Assembly: GCF_029892105.1 (NCBI RefSeq)
Contig: NZ_JARZAJ010000023.1
Span: 1-64,000 of the forward strand
DNA: 64,000 nt
Direction of reading: 5' to 3'
Source: Kitasatospora sp. GP82
Lineage (GTDB): Bacteria > Actinomycetota > Actinomycetes > Streptomycetales > Streptomycetaceae
Shown here piece after piece: positions 54,300-62,185 of the stretch. Numbering within the stretch: the stretch's first letter is position 1; each line of letters begins with the position of its first letter. The position numbers were made by a program, and so were the translations under genes. The notes under the pieces are model-generated. The model did no database searches. It was not told the origin of the DNA and saw only the letters and a program-made list of their open reading frames with translations.

Positions 54300-55505
54300 T
54301 CAGTGGGTCGTGAAGGCTGCTGCCCGGGCGGCGGCCAGGGCGCGGTGCAGGGCGCCGTGCACGACGGGGGAGTCGGGCACGGTGCTGCAGCGCACCTCGG
54401 GGCGGGGGATGGAGACCCGGGTCAGTGCCTCCTGGACGAGCTCGCGCAGCCGTTCGCCGCCCGCCGTCGGAGTACGGCCGGACAGCACCAGCAGCTCTGG
54501 GTCGACGACCGAGACGATCACGGACAGACCGACGGCCAGCCGCTCTGCCAGCGTCTCCAGGAAGTGATCGCCTTCGCCGGGCGTCCCCAGCGCGAGTTCG
54601 ATCGCCTGCTCGGCGGCCGGTGCGCTCAGGCCGTGCTCGGACGCGAGCTCCAGCACCGCCTCCTCGCCGACCAGCTCCTGGAAGCCGCCGGAATTCCTCC
54701 GGCGGACGTTGTGGACCACGGGGGCACCGGGCACCGTCATATAGCCGACCTCGCCCGCGCCGCCGGTGAATCCCCGGTGCAGCTGACCGGCGATCATGAT
54801 GGCGGCACCGACGCCCTCGGCGGCCCAGAGCAGGACGAAGTTCTCGCAGCCCTGGGCGGCGCCGATCGCCTGCTCGGCGACGGCGGCCAGATTGACGTCG
54901 TTCTCGATGCTCACCGCCGTGCCGAGGGCCCCCTCCAGCTCTGCCAGCAGCCGGGGGGAGTGCCAGCCGGGCAGGTGCGAGGCGTAGCGGAGCTTGCCGG
55001 TGACGGGGTCGAGCGCACCGGGCACACCGATCACGATCTCGCGCAGGCTGTCGGCGGGGAGCCCGGCCTGCCGGACGGTCTCGGCGACGGCCTCGGCGGT
55101 CCGCGCCACCGTCGCGGCGGCGGGCCAGCCCTTGGTGGGCACGGTGTGCTCGGCGAGGACGGCACCGGTGATGTCGGCGACGGCGACCCGTACCCGGCCG
55201 GTGTCCACATCCAGACCGGCGACGTACCCGACGGCCGGGTTGACCCGGTACAGCTGCGCGTTGGGCCCGGGGCCCCCGGCCGTGGTGCCCACCGCCTGGA
55301 CAAGGCCGGCGGACTCCAGCCGGGCCAGCAGCTGCGAAGCAGTGGGCTTGGAGAGGCCGGTCAGGCCGCCGATCTGGGTGCGGGAGAGCGGGCCGTGCGC
55401 CAGCAGCAGCTCCAGGGCGGCCCGGTCGTTGATGGCACGCAGCAGGCTCGGGGTTCCGGTCAGCGGGATCTGCTTCAGCCCGGGAGTGGGGATCTTGTCG
55501 TTCAC
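54300..55505 (-). CDS. ROK family transcriptional repressor of the sugar operon
   Basis: A 401-residue regulator. A winged helix-turn-helix at about 25-80 (L-S-R-T-Q-I-G-G-L-T-G-L-S-K-P-T-A-S-Q-L) is fused to a ROK sugar-kinase-like domain with D-V-D-T-G-R-V-R-V-A, G-V-P-G-A and G-G-A-G-E-V-G. The conserved zinc-site cysteines of ROK kinases (C-x-C-G-x2-G-C) are not seen; that position reads H-N-V-R-R-R-N-S-G-G. It heads the operon and probably represses it until the sugar binds. GTG 55505 follows GGAGGA by ten bases; a candidate operator lies upstream. Confidence 0.92.
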   Translation of the reverse strand: MNDKIPTPGLKQIPLTGTPSLLRAINDRAALELLLAHGPLSRTQIGGLTGLSKPTASQLLARLESAGLVQAVGTTAGGPGPNAQLYRVNPAVGYVAGLDVDTGRVRVAVADITGAVLAEHTVPTKGWPAAATVARTAEAVAETVRQAGLPADSLREIVIGVPGALDPVTGKLRYASHLPGWHSPRLLAELEGALGTAVSIENDVNLAAVAEQAIGAAQGCENFVLLWAAEGVGAAIMIAGQLHRGFTGGAGEVGYMTVPGAPVVHNVRRRNSGGFQELVGEEAVLELASEHGLSAPAAEQAIELALGTPGEGDHFLETLAERLAVGLSVIVSVVDPELLVLSGRTPTAGGERLRELVQEALTRVSIPRPEVRCSTVPDSPVVHGALHRALAAARAAAFTTH

Positions 55506-55568
55506 GTGTCCGATCCTCCTCCGTCCGGGGCGGTCCATGCCGCGCAGGCACCCGAAAGCACTGAACTG

Positions 55569-55585
55569 TTAGGAAAGTTTCCAAT
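55569..55585. promoter_or_regulatory. Candidate ROK operator
   Basis: The core GGAAA-G-TTTCC (55572-55582) is a perfect inverted repeat, and the 17-bp surround (55569-55585) is partly symmetric. It is the kind of TTAGGAAA-TTTCCTAA element bound by Streptomyces ROK repressors, and lies 64 bases before the ROK start, in the proper place for autoregulation and operon control. Confidence 0.6.
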
Positions 55586-55671
55586 CGCTGAGTAGGACCG
55601 TAGGTCCCGCCGCCGGAGGGTGTCAATGACCGGGCGGGCGGTGGATGCCGAAGCGTTACCGGATGTGCGAA

Positions 55672-55703
55672 GAGCCCCGCTCACCACCAGGTGAACGGGG
55701 CTC
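55672..55703 (-). terminator. Terminator of the MscS gene
   Basis: A stem of 8 plus 5 bp (55672-55679 with 55696-55703, 55681-55685 with 55690-55694) interrupted by one mismatch, loop ACCA. It starts 16 bases after the MscS stop on the minus strand. Confidence 0.8.
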
Positions 55704-55718
55704 CTGCCGAACAAGAGG

Positions 55719-56816
55719 TCAGTCGGTCTGCAACGGGATCGGCTTGGCGGCCAGCGAGCGGGCCGAACTCGGGTCCGCCAGCGCCGAGGGCGCGGCCGAC
55801 TCCACGGCCGGGACGGCCACCACCGGCGCCGGCTCCTCCTTCAGCCGCACCCCGGCCTCGTCGAAGGCGGTCTTCAGCCGCTGCCGCAGCGCCCGGCCGA
55901 CCTTCGCCGACTCGCCCGGCGTGGTCCTGGCCTCGACCCGCAGCACCACCGAGTCCGAGGCCACCGACTCCACCCCGAGCACCTTGACCCGGCCCCAGAC
56001 CAGCTCGTCGTACGGTTCTTCCTTGCCCAGCTGCTCGGCGGTCTCGTGGATCAGCGACTCGACCCGCTCCAGGTCCTCCCGGTAGGCGACCTGGACGTCC
56101 ACCGAGGCGGTGCTCCAGCCCTGGCTCATATTGGCGATCCGCTTCACCTCGCCATTGCGGATGTACCAGATCTCGCCGTTGCCGCCGCGCAGCTTGGTCA
56201 CCCGCAGCCCGACCTCCAGCACGGTGCCGGTCGCCACCCCGGTGTCGATCTCGTCCCCGACGCCGTACTGGTCCTCCATGATCATGAAGACCCCGGAGAG
56301 GAAGTCGGTCACCAGGTTCCGCGCGCCGAAACCGATCGCGACACCGGCGACACCGGCGCTGGCCAGCAGCGGAGCCAGGTTCACCCCCAGGGCTGACAGC
56401 ACCATCAGTGCCGCCGTACCCAGAATGCTGAACGAGGCGACGCTGCGCAGCACCGAGCCGATCGCCTCGGAGCGCTGCTGACGGCGTTCGGTGTTCACCA
56501 CGCCGCTGTTGGCCAGCAGGCCGCCGAGCCGGCCGAACTCGGCCTCGTGCTCCGAGTGCCGGGTCATCCGCGTTATCAACTGCGTGATCAGTTTGCGCAC
56601 CACCGCCCGCAGCACCATCGCCAGCAGCACGATGAAGACGATCCGCAGCGCGCCCTCGACCCAGCTCTGCCAGTTGGCATCCAGCCAGCTCGCCGCCTGC
56701 CTGGTGCTGGTCGACACCTCGCCCGCGCTGGTCGGAAGCCTGAGGTCGAGTTTGGGCAGCGGATCGGGTGAGGGGGCCGCATCGGCGAGAAGGCCGGTGG
56801 TACCGGACCGGAACAC
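55719..56816 (-). CDS. Small-conductance mechanosensitive channel (MscS family)
   Basis: A 365-residue membrane channel that opens under membrane tension and protects against hypo-osmotic shock. An N-terminal extracytoplasmic piece precedes helices at about 50-75, 120-145 and the pore-lining helix near 150-180 (A-G-V-A-G-V-A-I-G-F-G-A-R-N-L-V). The MscS beta domain follows (G-V-G-D-E-I-D) and then the cage. The last 40 residues are Ala/Pro-rich. GTG 56816 has GAGG eight bases upstream. It is monocistronic with a terminator. Confidence 0.93.
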   Translation of the reverse strand: MFRSGTTGLLADAAPSPDPLPKLDLRLPTSAGEVSTSTRQAASWLDANWQSWVEGALRIVFIVLLAMVLRAVVRKLITQLITRMTRHSEHEAEFGRLGGLLANSGVVNTERRQQRSEAIGSVLRSVASFSILGTAALMVLSALGVNLAPLLASAGVAGVAIGFGARNLVTDFLSGVFMIMEDQYGVGDEIDTGVATGTVLEVGLRVTKLRGGNGEIWYIRNGEVKRIANMSQGWSTASVDVQVAYREDLERVESLIHETAEQLGKEEPYDELVWGRVKVLGVESVASDSVVLRVEARTTPGESAKVGRALRQRLKTAFDEAGVRLKEEPAPVVAVPAVESAAPSALADPSSARSLAAKPIPLQTD

Positions 56817-57137
56817 TTGCGAAGCCTCTTTCCGGGAGGGGACGGTGGATCGGATCCAGCGTAGCCGTCGTCCGACACCCGGACGGACGCCCCGTCAGCG
56901 TCCCGTCGGCGCCCCCCGCGCGCGCCGGTGCAGCTCGGGCGCGGGGCCCTGCGATGCATCAGGGCCCGGCAGGGCATACCGGCTATGACGGAGCCCACAT
57001 CAGGTCCGTTACACAGGAGTGGTGGCGCCCTGCCACGGCGTAAGGCGACACTGGTGGAGATCGCGTTGCAGAAAACGGCGCGATCACCCGCTCGTCCCGG
57101 CGCGAGCCACGCGCCGCAGGCGTCCAAGGAGGCATCC
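56817..57137. other. Divergent spacer between mscS and HNH gene
   Basis: About 320 bases with no gene I can support. The frame of the HNH gene is open back to 56928, but the extension has no domain and the strong ribosome site favours 57138. No convincing promoter pair was found. Confidence 0.45.
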
Positions 57138-57773
57138 GTGCCGCATGTCCTGGTCCTCAACGCGTCCTACGAGCCGCTCGGCGTCGTCTCCATGCGCCGC
57201 GCACTCATCCTGGTCCTCAACCACAAGGCAGTCAGCCTGGAGGACTCTGGAGTCACTCTGCACAGCGCCACCAGCGCCGTCACGGCGCCGTCCGTCGTCC
57301 GACTGACCCGGTTCGTCCGAGTCCCGTTCCGAGGGCCGGTCCCCCTCACCCGCCGCGCCCTGTTCGCCCGCGATCACGGGCGCTGCGTCTACTGCGGCGC
57401 CGCCGCCACCAGCGTCGACCACGTCATCCCGCGCAGCCGGGGCGGCCAGCACCGCTGGGACAACGTAGTGGCGGCCTGCCGCCGCTGCAACCACACCAAG
57501 GCCGACCGCCACCTCACCGAACTCGGCTGGCGGATGAAGCGCACCCCGGCCCCGCCCAGCGGCCTGGCCTGGCGCGTCATCGGCACCGGGATCAGGGATC
57601 CGCGCTGGCGGCCCTACCTGGAGCCGTACGGCGGGATCGAACAGTTCCGCGAGTACGAGCACCATGACCATACCGAGTCGAGCGGAGCACTCCCGGCGCC
57701 ACTGGGCCGCTCCCACTCCGTCCATCCCGTCCCCTGCGGTGAGCATCCCAAGCCGGAACCACTCTCCGCCTGA
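57138..57773 (+). CDS. HNH endonuclease
   Basis: A 211-residue nuclease with the His-Asn-His zinc fold in the middle: C-V-Y-C-G near residue 85, V-D-H-V-I-P-R-S-R-G-G near 97, W-D-N-V-V and A-C-R-R-C-N-H-T-K-A-D. The N-terminal block V-L-V-L-N-A-S-Y-E-P-L-G is a hallmark of a widespread actinobacterial/proteobacterial HNH group of unknown target. No methyltransferase or phage gene is near, so it is not an obvious restriction enzyme. GTG 57138 follows GGAGG by five bases. Confidence 0.92.
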   Translation: MPHVLVLNASYEPLGVVSMRRALILVLNHKAVSLEDSGVTLHSATSAVTAPSVVRLTRFVRVPFRGPVPLTRRALFARDHGRCVYCGAAATSVDHVIPRSRGGQHRWDNVVAACRRCNHTKADRHLTELGWRMKRTPAPPSGLAWRVIGTGIRDPRWRPYLEPYGGIEQFREYEHHDHTESSGALPAPLGRSHSVHPVPCGEHPKPEPLSA

Positions 57774-57900
57774 CCGACAAGGGCTTGCCCGTCAGATCTC
57801 CGGTACGCCTCATGGGCCGCCGACGCACCCCGAGCGGGAGCGCCGGCGGCCCGCCGTTTCCCCCCGTAGCGCAAGTCGCACCCCTCGGGGTGCAGCCTGC

Positions 57901-60900
57901 TCAGGGGGCGACCGCATAGATCTCGATCCCGTACAGCGAGTAGCCGTACTTGGTCGCCCTGGAGACGCCCTGGACACGCAGGAAGCGGGTGCCGGGCGCG
58001 TCGAAGCGGACCGTCTCGGTGCCGCCCTTGCCGTCGTCCACCGAGGCGACGGTCGTCCAGGTGACCCCGTCCGGCGAGGTCTGGACCTTGTAGGCGGAGG
58101 CGTACGCGTCCTGCCAGTGCAGCACGGCAGAACCGAGGCGGACCGGCTGCGGCAGCGCCAGCTGCACCCAGGCATCGTCCTGCACGGGCGAGGACCAGCG
58201 GGTCTTCGGGTCGCCGTCGTTGACCGCGGACGCCGGGAAGGCCGCCGTCTCGTCGCCCGAGGAGCTCGCCATGCCGGTGGGTGCCAGGTCGGGCCCGGCG
58301 GTCGTCGGCACCACGCGCACCTGGAGCACCTGGCGGACCGTCACCTGTCCCGCCGTGTAGGTCACCGGCACCTGGTACGTCCCCGACGGCGTGTCCTTGG
58401 CCGCCGCCACCAGCAGCGGCGTGCCCACCTTGCCCCCGCGCGGTACGTTGAGCGCCGCCGCCGGAGTCACGGTCAGCCCCTTCGCCGCCTCCGGAACCTC
58501 GCTCTTGAGCTCGCCGGTGGTGCCCTCCGGGAGACCCGCCTCCACCACCGCGCGGGTCTGCACCGGCGCTGCCGCGCCCGCGACCACGTCGAGCGCGCTG
58601 TCGGCCAGGCTCAGCCGGGCCGCCGGGACGTCGGTGTACCAGGGGATGATCTGGTTCACCACGGGCGCCTCGCCGCCGGGCGCCCAGGTCAGCCGGATCG
58701 CGTCGGCGCTCTGGCCGCCGGCCGGCAGTTCGTTGTAGCCGGGCTGCGCGGTGCCGATCGCCGCCCAGCCGCCCGCCCGCCGGACCTCGACGGTGGCGGT
58801 GGCCCGTACGGTCGGGTCGGTCAGCACCGTCACCCGGTCCATCGGACGGGCCACGCCCAGTTCGATGGTGAGCGGGGCGTCGGAGGCCGTCGGGGCGCTT
58901 GCCGCCCGGAAGGCGGAGTCGGGGTTGCCGTCCAGTACGGCCGACGGCGAGGAGCCGGGTGCGGCGGCCGGCCCGCCGGTGACGGTCGCCGGGGTGTCGC
59001 CCGGCGCCGCCACGGTGAACTCGCGCACCGCGATCGCCGTCTTCTGCCCGGCCGTGGCCCGCAGCCGGACGGCCTTGGCGACCGTCCCGGCCGGTGGCGT
59101 GACGGTGACGGTCTTCTGGTTGTGCACCTTGGCCAGCTGCTTCCAGCCGCCCTCGCCGGTCGAGTACTCCAGTACCCCGTCGCGCAGGTAGTCGTCGGTG
59201 GCGCTCTGCGCGTCCGGGCCGTCGCCCCAGGAGCCCATCAGCACGGTGACCTGGCCCAGCGGGCGGCCCGCACCGAGGTTCACCCCGACCGAGTCGCCGG
59301 TCTGCGGCGGGGCCGAGCTCCAGTAGAAGGTGTCCGCCGCACCGTCCGTCATCAGCGCGGGACCGTGGTCGTACGCGGTACCCAGCGTGGTGGTCGGGGT
59401 CAGCGCGCCCGAGCTCACGCCCGACCAGTTGTCCGCCGACCGCACCGCCCGGTCCAGGAAGGGGTCGAGGACGCCCGCGCCGACCGTCGCCCCGCCCGAG
59501 GTCAGCTGATCGCGCAGCTGCCGCAGCTGGACCCGGGCCTGCCAGGCGGCCGAACCGTCCCCGCCGCGCTGCGCCAGCAGCATGTCCACGGCAGCCTGCC
59601 CGGCCCGGCCGTAGGTGCTCAGCCGGGCCAGCCAGGGTGCGGCGTCGGTGGCGACCGCGTCCAGGGCGAGGGCGTGCTGGGAGCCCGCCATGGTGGTGAA
59701 GGCGTCCCGTACGGGGGCCGCTGCTTCGCGCAGCTTGGCGAGGTCGGGCGTGCTGCCGCCGCTCGGCTCCAGCGCTGCCCAGAACCGGTCGAGCAGCGGT
59801 GTCAGATAGCCGGACTCGGTCCTGGCCAGCGGGGAGGACTCGCTGTTGCCCGCCAGCGCGGTGAGAGCGGCCAGCCCCGCGCTGTCACCCACCAGCGGGC
59901 GCAGCGCGGCCCGCCAGGAGTCGGCGGGACGGTACCCGGCGGGGTTCCAGGCGAAGTCGGCGGCGGTCGCCAGCGGGATGCGGGAGGCCACGGACTGGCT
60001 CATCGCGGTCGTGAGCAGGACGGCCGACCTGCTCGCCACGCCGGGGTCGCGCCCGGAGTAGCTGCCGAGGTAGAGCCGGTCCGGGGTGGAGTCGTTGACC
60101 GGGTAGCTGTCCAGCGTCATCAGCGGATGACCGTCCAACTGGCCGACCGCGTCGGCGGTCTGGGCATCGGTGATCTTCGCCGGGATCACCGCGCCGCCGC
60201 TCCACGCGATCTGTACGCCCTGCGGCAGCTCGGCCGCCAGCGCCGTCCGGTACGGGCTGGTACCCGAGCGCTGGTACTCGGTCGGGACGATCGACAGCGG
60301 CGCGAGCTCCGGGTGCCCGGCCATCAGGCGGTCCTGCACCTTGGCGACCACCTGGGCCTGCGCCTTGGCGGCGGCGGCCGGCCCCTTGCCGAAGTTCTTC
60401 CGGTCCACCGTGCAGTGCCACTCGTCGTAGCTGACATCCAGGAACTGCAGCTGGAAGGCGCCGAAGCCGATCTCGCGCAGTCCGTCCAGCTTGGCCACCA
60501 GCGCGTCCACGTCCCGGTCGGAGCTGAAGCAGAACGACTGTCCCGGGTCGATCGAGTAGCCCAGCGTGACATGGTTGCGCCGGGCCCGGTCGGCCAGCTG
60601 CCGCAGCCCGGCGGCCTGCTCCTCGGGGTACGCCTCGCGCCAGCGGGAGAGGCGGTACGGGTCGCCGCCGGGGGCGTAGAGGTAGAAGTTCTGCTTGGAG
60701 CGGCCGAGGAAGTCCAGCTGGCTCAGGCGCTGGTCGGTGGTCCACGGGGTGCCGTAGAAGGACTCGGCGATGCCGCGCACGGGTGCCCCGCTCGGCCAGT
60801 CCCGGACGCTCATACCGGGGAAGCCCTTGGTGCCGTCGCCCTGGCCCTGTCCCGCCGGGACGTCGCAGAGCAGCTGGCGCAGGCTCTGCGCGGCGTTGAA

Positions 60901-61761
60901 CGTACCGGTCCTGTCCACCCCGGCGAGCACCACCGCGCCGTACGCCCCGCCGCTGGTCGGCAGCTGGCCGGACGTCAGCAGATAGCCGCCGGGCGGGAGT
61001 CCGTCGAAGGAGGGGGCGATGGCGTCCTTGCCGCCGGTCGCGGTCGCGAGGTCGCGCAGCGCCCGGTCGGCCGCACCGCCCGCGCCCTCGCCGGGCCCGC
61101 CGACGTACACCACCAGGGAACCGGGGGCCGGCGTCTGCGGCTCCTGGGCCACGATGTCGCTTGCCCCGCCCGCGGTCAGCACCTCCCGGACGGCATCCAG
61201 GGCGGCGCCGTCCGTGTCGGCGGCGACGGCGAGATAGACGGTCCTCGGAATGCTGACGGCCCGTCCGGAGCTGCGCAGCTCCTGCGGACGGGGGTAGATC
61301 TGCGGATCGGCCAGGATGCCGATCCCGTCCTGCTGGGCGCCACCGGCGGCGGTCTGGCCCTGAGCCTGCCCCTGCGCCTGCCCCGCCTGGTCCTGCTGAC
61401 TCTGCGTCTGGTCCGTCGCCGGCGCGGCATAGCTGGGCGAACCGGCCAGCAGGCCGCCCACCACGGCGGCGGCCGAGAGCGTGGCCGCGATCTGCAGTGC
61501 GGTACGGCGGTGTCCCTCGGGCCGGACAGCGCCGCCGACGGTCCGGCGCTCGGCACGCACGGCGGCCAGCAGCGGCTCCGTGCCCTTGAGGTCCGCGATC
61601 AGCCGGTCGGCCGCCTTCGGCGCGAGCTGTCGCGCCGTCCGCGCCGTCGCCCGGCGCGCGGCCAGCGCCGCCGGATGCTGCAACACCTCGCGCAGAGCCG
61701 CACTGTGCTCGATCTGCTGCCTCAGCCGCCGCCCCGCGAACACAGAAACCCGCGCCTGCAC
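57901..61761 (-). CDS. Large exported GH84-like beta-N-acetylglucosaminidase
   Basis: A 1286-residue multidomain protein. Residues 1-85 are cytoplasmic-looking and basic, then a hydrophobic export/anchor helix ends at S-Y-A-A. A Gln-rich linker, a GH84/GH20 beta domain (to about 310) and the GH84 barrel follow, starting R-G-I-A-E-S-F-Y-G-T-P-W. The usual Asp-Asp pair reads L441-D442 (F-L-D-V-S-Y-D-E-W). C-terminal modules resemble NPCBM/discoidin F5/8-type sugar-binding domains, including the final residues. GTG 61761 has GAGGAGG five bases upstream, which supports the long N terminus. Likely substrates are GlcNAc glycans or peptidoglycan pieces. Confidence 0.88.
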   Translation of the reverse strand: MQARVSVFAGRRLRQQIEHSAALREVLQHPAALAARRATARTARQLAPKAADRLIADLKGTEPLLAAVRAERRTVGGAVRPEGHRRTALQIAATLSAAAVVGGLLAGSPSYAAPATDQTQSQQDQAGQAQGQAQGQTAAGGAQQDGIGILADPQIYPRPQELRSSGRAVSIPRTVYLAVAADTDGAALDAVREVLTAGGASDIVAQEPQTPAPGSLVVYVGGPGEGAGGAADRALRDLATATGGKDAIAPSFDGLPPGGYLLTSGQLPTSGGAYGAVVLAGVDRTGTFNAAQSLRQLLCDVPAGQGQGDGTKGFPGMSVRDWPSGAPVRGIAESFYGTPWTTDQRLSQLDFLGRSKQNFYLYAPGGDPYRLSRWREAYPEEQAAGLRQLADRARRNHVTLGYSIDPGQSFCFSSDRDVDALVAKLDGLREIGFGAFQLQFLDVSYDEWHCTVDRKNFGKGPAAAAKAQAQVVAKVQDRLMAGHPELAPLSIVPTEYQRSGTSPYRTALAAELPQGVQIAWSGGAVIPAKITDAQTADAVGQLDGHPLMTLDSYPVNDSTPDRLYLGSYSGRDPGVASRSAVLLTTAMSQSVASRIPLATAADFAWNPAGYRPADSWRAALRPLVGDSAGLAALTALAGNSESSPLARTESGYLTPLLDRFWAALEPSGGSTPDLAKLREAAAPVRDAFTTMAGSQHALALDAVATDAAPWLARLSTYGRAGQAAVDMLLAQRGGDGSAAWQARVQLRQLRDQLTSGGATVGAGVLDPFLDRAVRSADNWSGVSSGALTPTTTLGTAYDHGPALMTDGAADTFYWSSAPPQTGDSVGVNLGAGRPLGQVTVLMGSWGDGPDAQSATDDYLRDGVLEYSTGEGGWKQLAKVHNQKTVTVTPPAGTVAKAVRLRATAGQKTAIAVREFTVAAPGDTPATVTGGPAAAPGSSPSAVLDGNPDSAFRAASAPTASDAPLTIELGVARPMDRVTVLTDPTVRATATVEVRRAGGWAAIGTAQPGYNELPAGGQSADAIRLTWAPGGEAPVVNQIIPWYTDVPAARLSLADSALDVVAGAAAPVQTRAVVEAGLPEGTTGELKSEVPEAAKGLTVTPAAALNVPRGGKVGTPLLVAAAKDTPSGTYQVPVTYTAGQVTVRQVLQVRVVPTTAGPDLAPTGMASSSGDETAAFPASAVNDGDPKTRWSSPVQDDAWVQLALPQPVRLGSAVLHWQDAYASAYKVQTSPDGVTWTTVASVDDGKGGTETVRFDAPGTRFLRVQGVSRATKYGYSLYGIEIYAVAP

Positions 61762-62185
61762 AGCAGCCTCCTCTACCCGAAAAACCCCAGTTCACCGGCC
61801 AGGCCGTCACCCCGCCGACCGGCTGCAACACCCTTGAGCCCACCCGCCGCACAGCCCACCAGCTACCTGCTCCGGTGTCAACGCGGCTGGTGCGTATAGA
61901 TGATATGTCCGTTAGATCCACATGGTAGCCACCCGAACCGGCAGAGTGGATCGGCTCGATCGTGGCAGGACCGCTCCCGGACGGACGGCCGTCTGTTCGA
62001 AGTCCCCCGCTCTCGGTGGCCGGTCGGTCATGGGCCCGACCTGGCGGTGTGGCCGATTGGCGGGCGGGTAGGGCAGGTTCACCCGTCCGAAGGTGGGGCG
62101 GGTCGTGTCGTACGGGGTCGGCCGGGGCGGGCGCGGGTAGGACTGGGGAGTCCCGTACCGCCTCCTAGACCGCAGGAGTGCAAGA
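61762..62185. other. Divergent spacer between the GH84 gene and malQ
   Basis: 424 bases without a supported gene. The tract 61892-61925 (TATAGATGATATG and following) is markedly A/T-rich for this genome and is the best promoter candidate in the spacer. Later parts are GC-rich and featureless. Confidence 0.45.

Noticed and set aside
52857-55505. A complete ABC importer including its ATPase
   Set aside because: No ATP-binding protein gene is found in the operon; the exporter ATPase at 33889-34806 is of a different type.
57138-57773. Restriction-modification or phage defence locus around the HNH gene
   Set aside because: No methyltransferase, helicase or phage gene is adjacent; this HNH type is a common chromosomal gene.
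57664-61899. A 1411-codon plus-strand open frame
   Set aside because: It is antisense to the GH84 gene, is Arg/Gly/Val-rich without any domain, and has the typical composition of a shadow frame.
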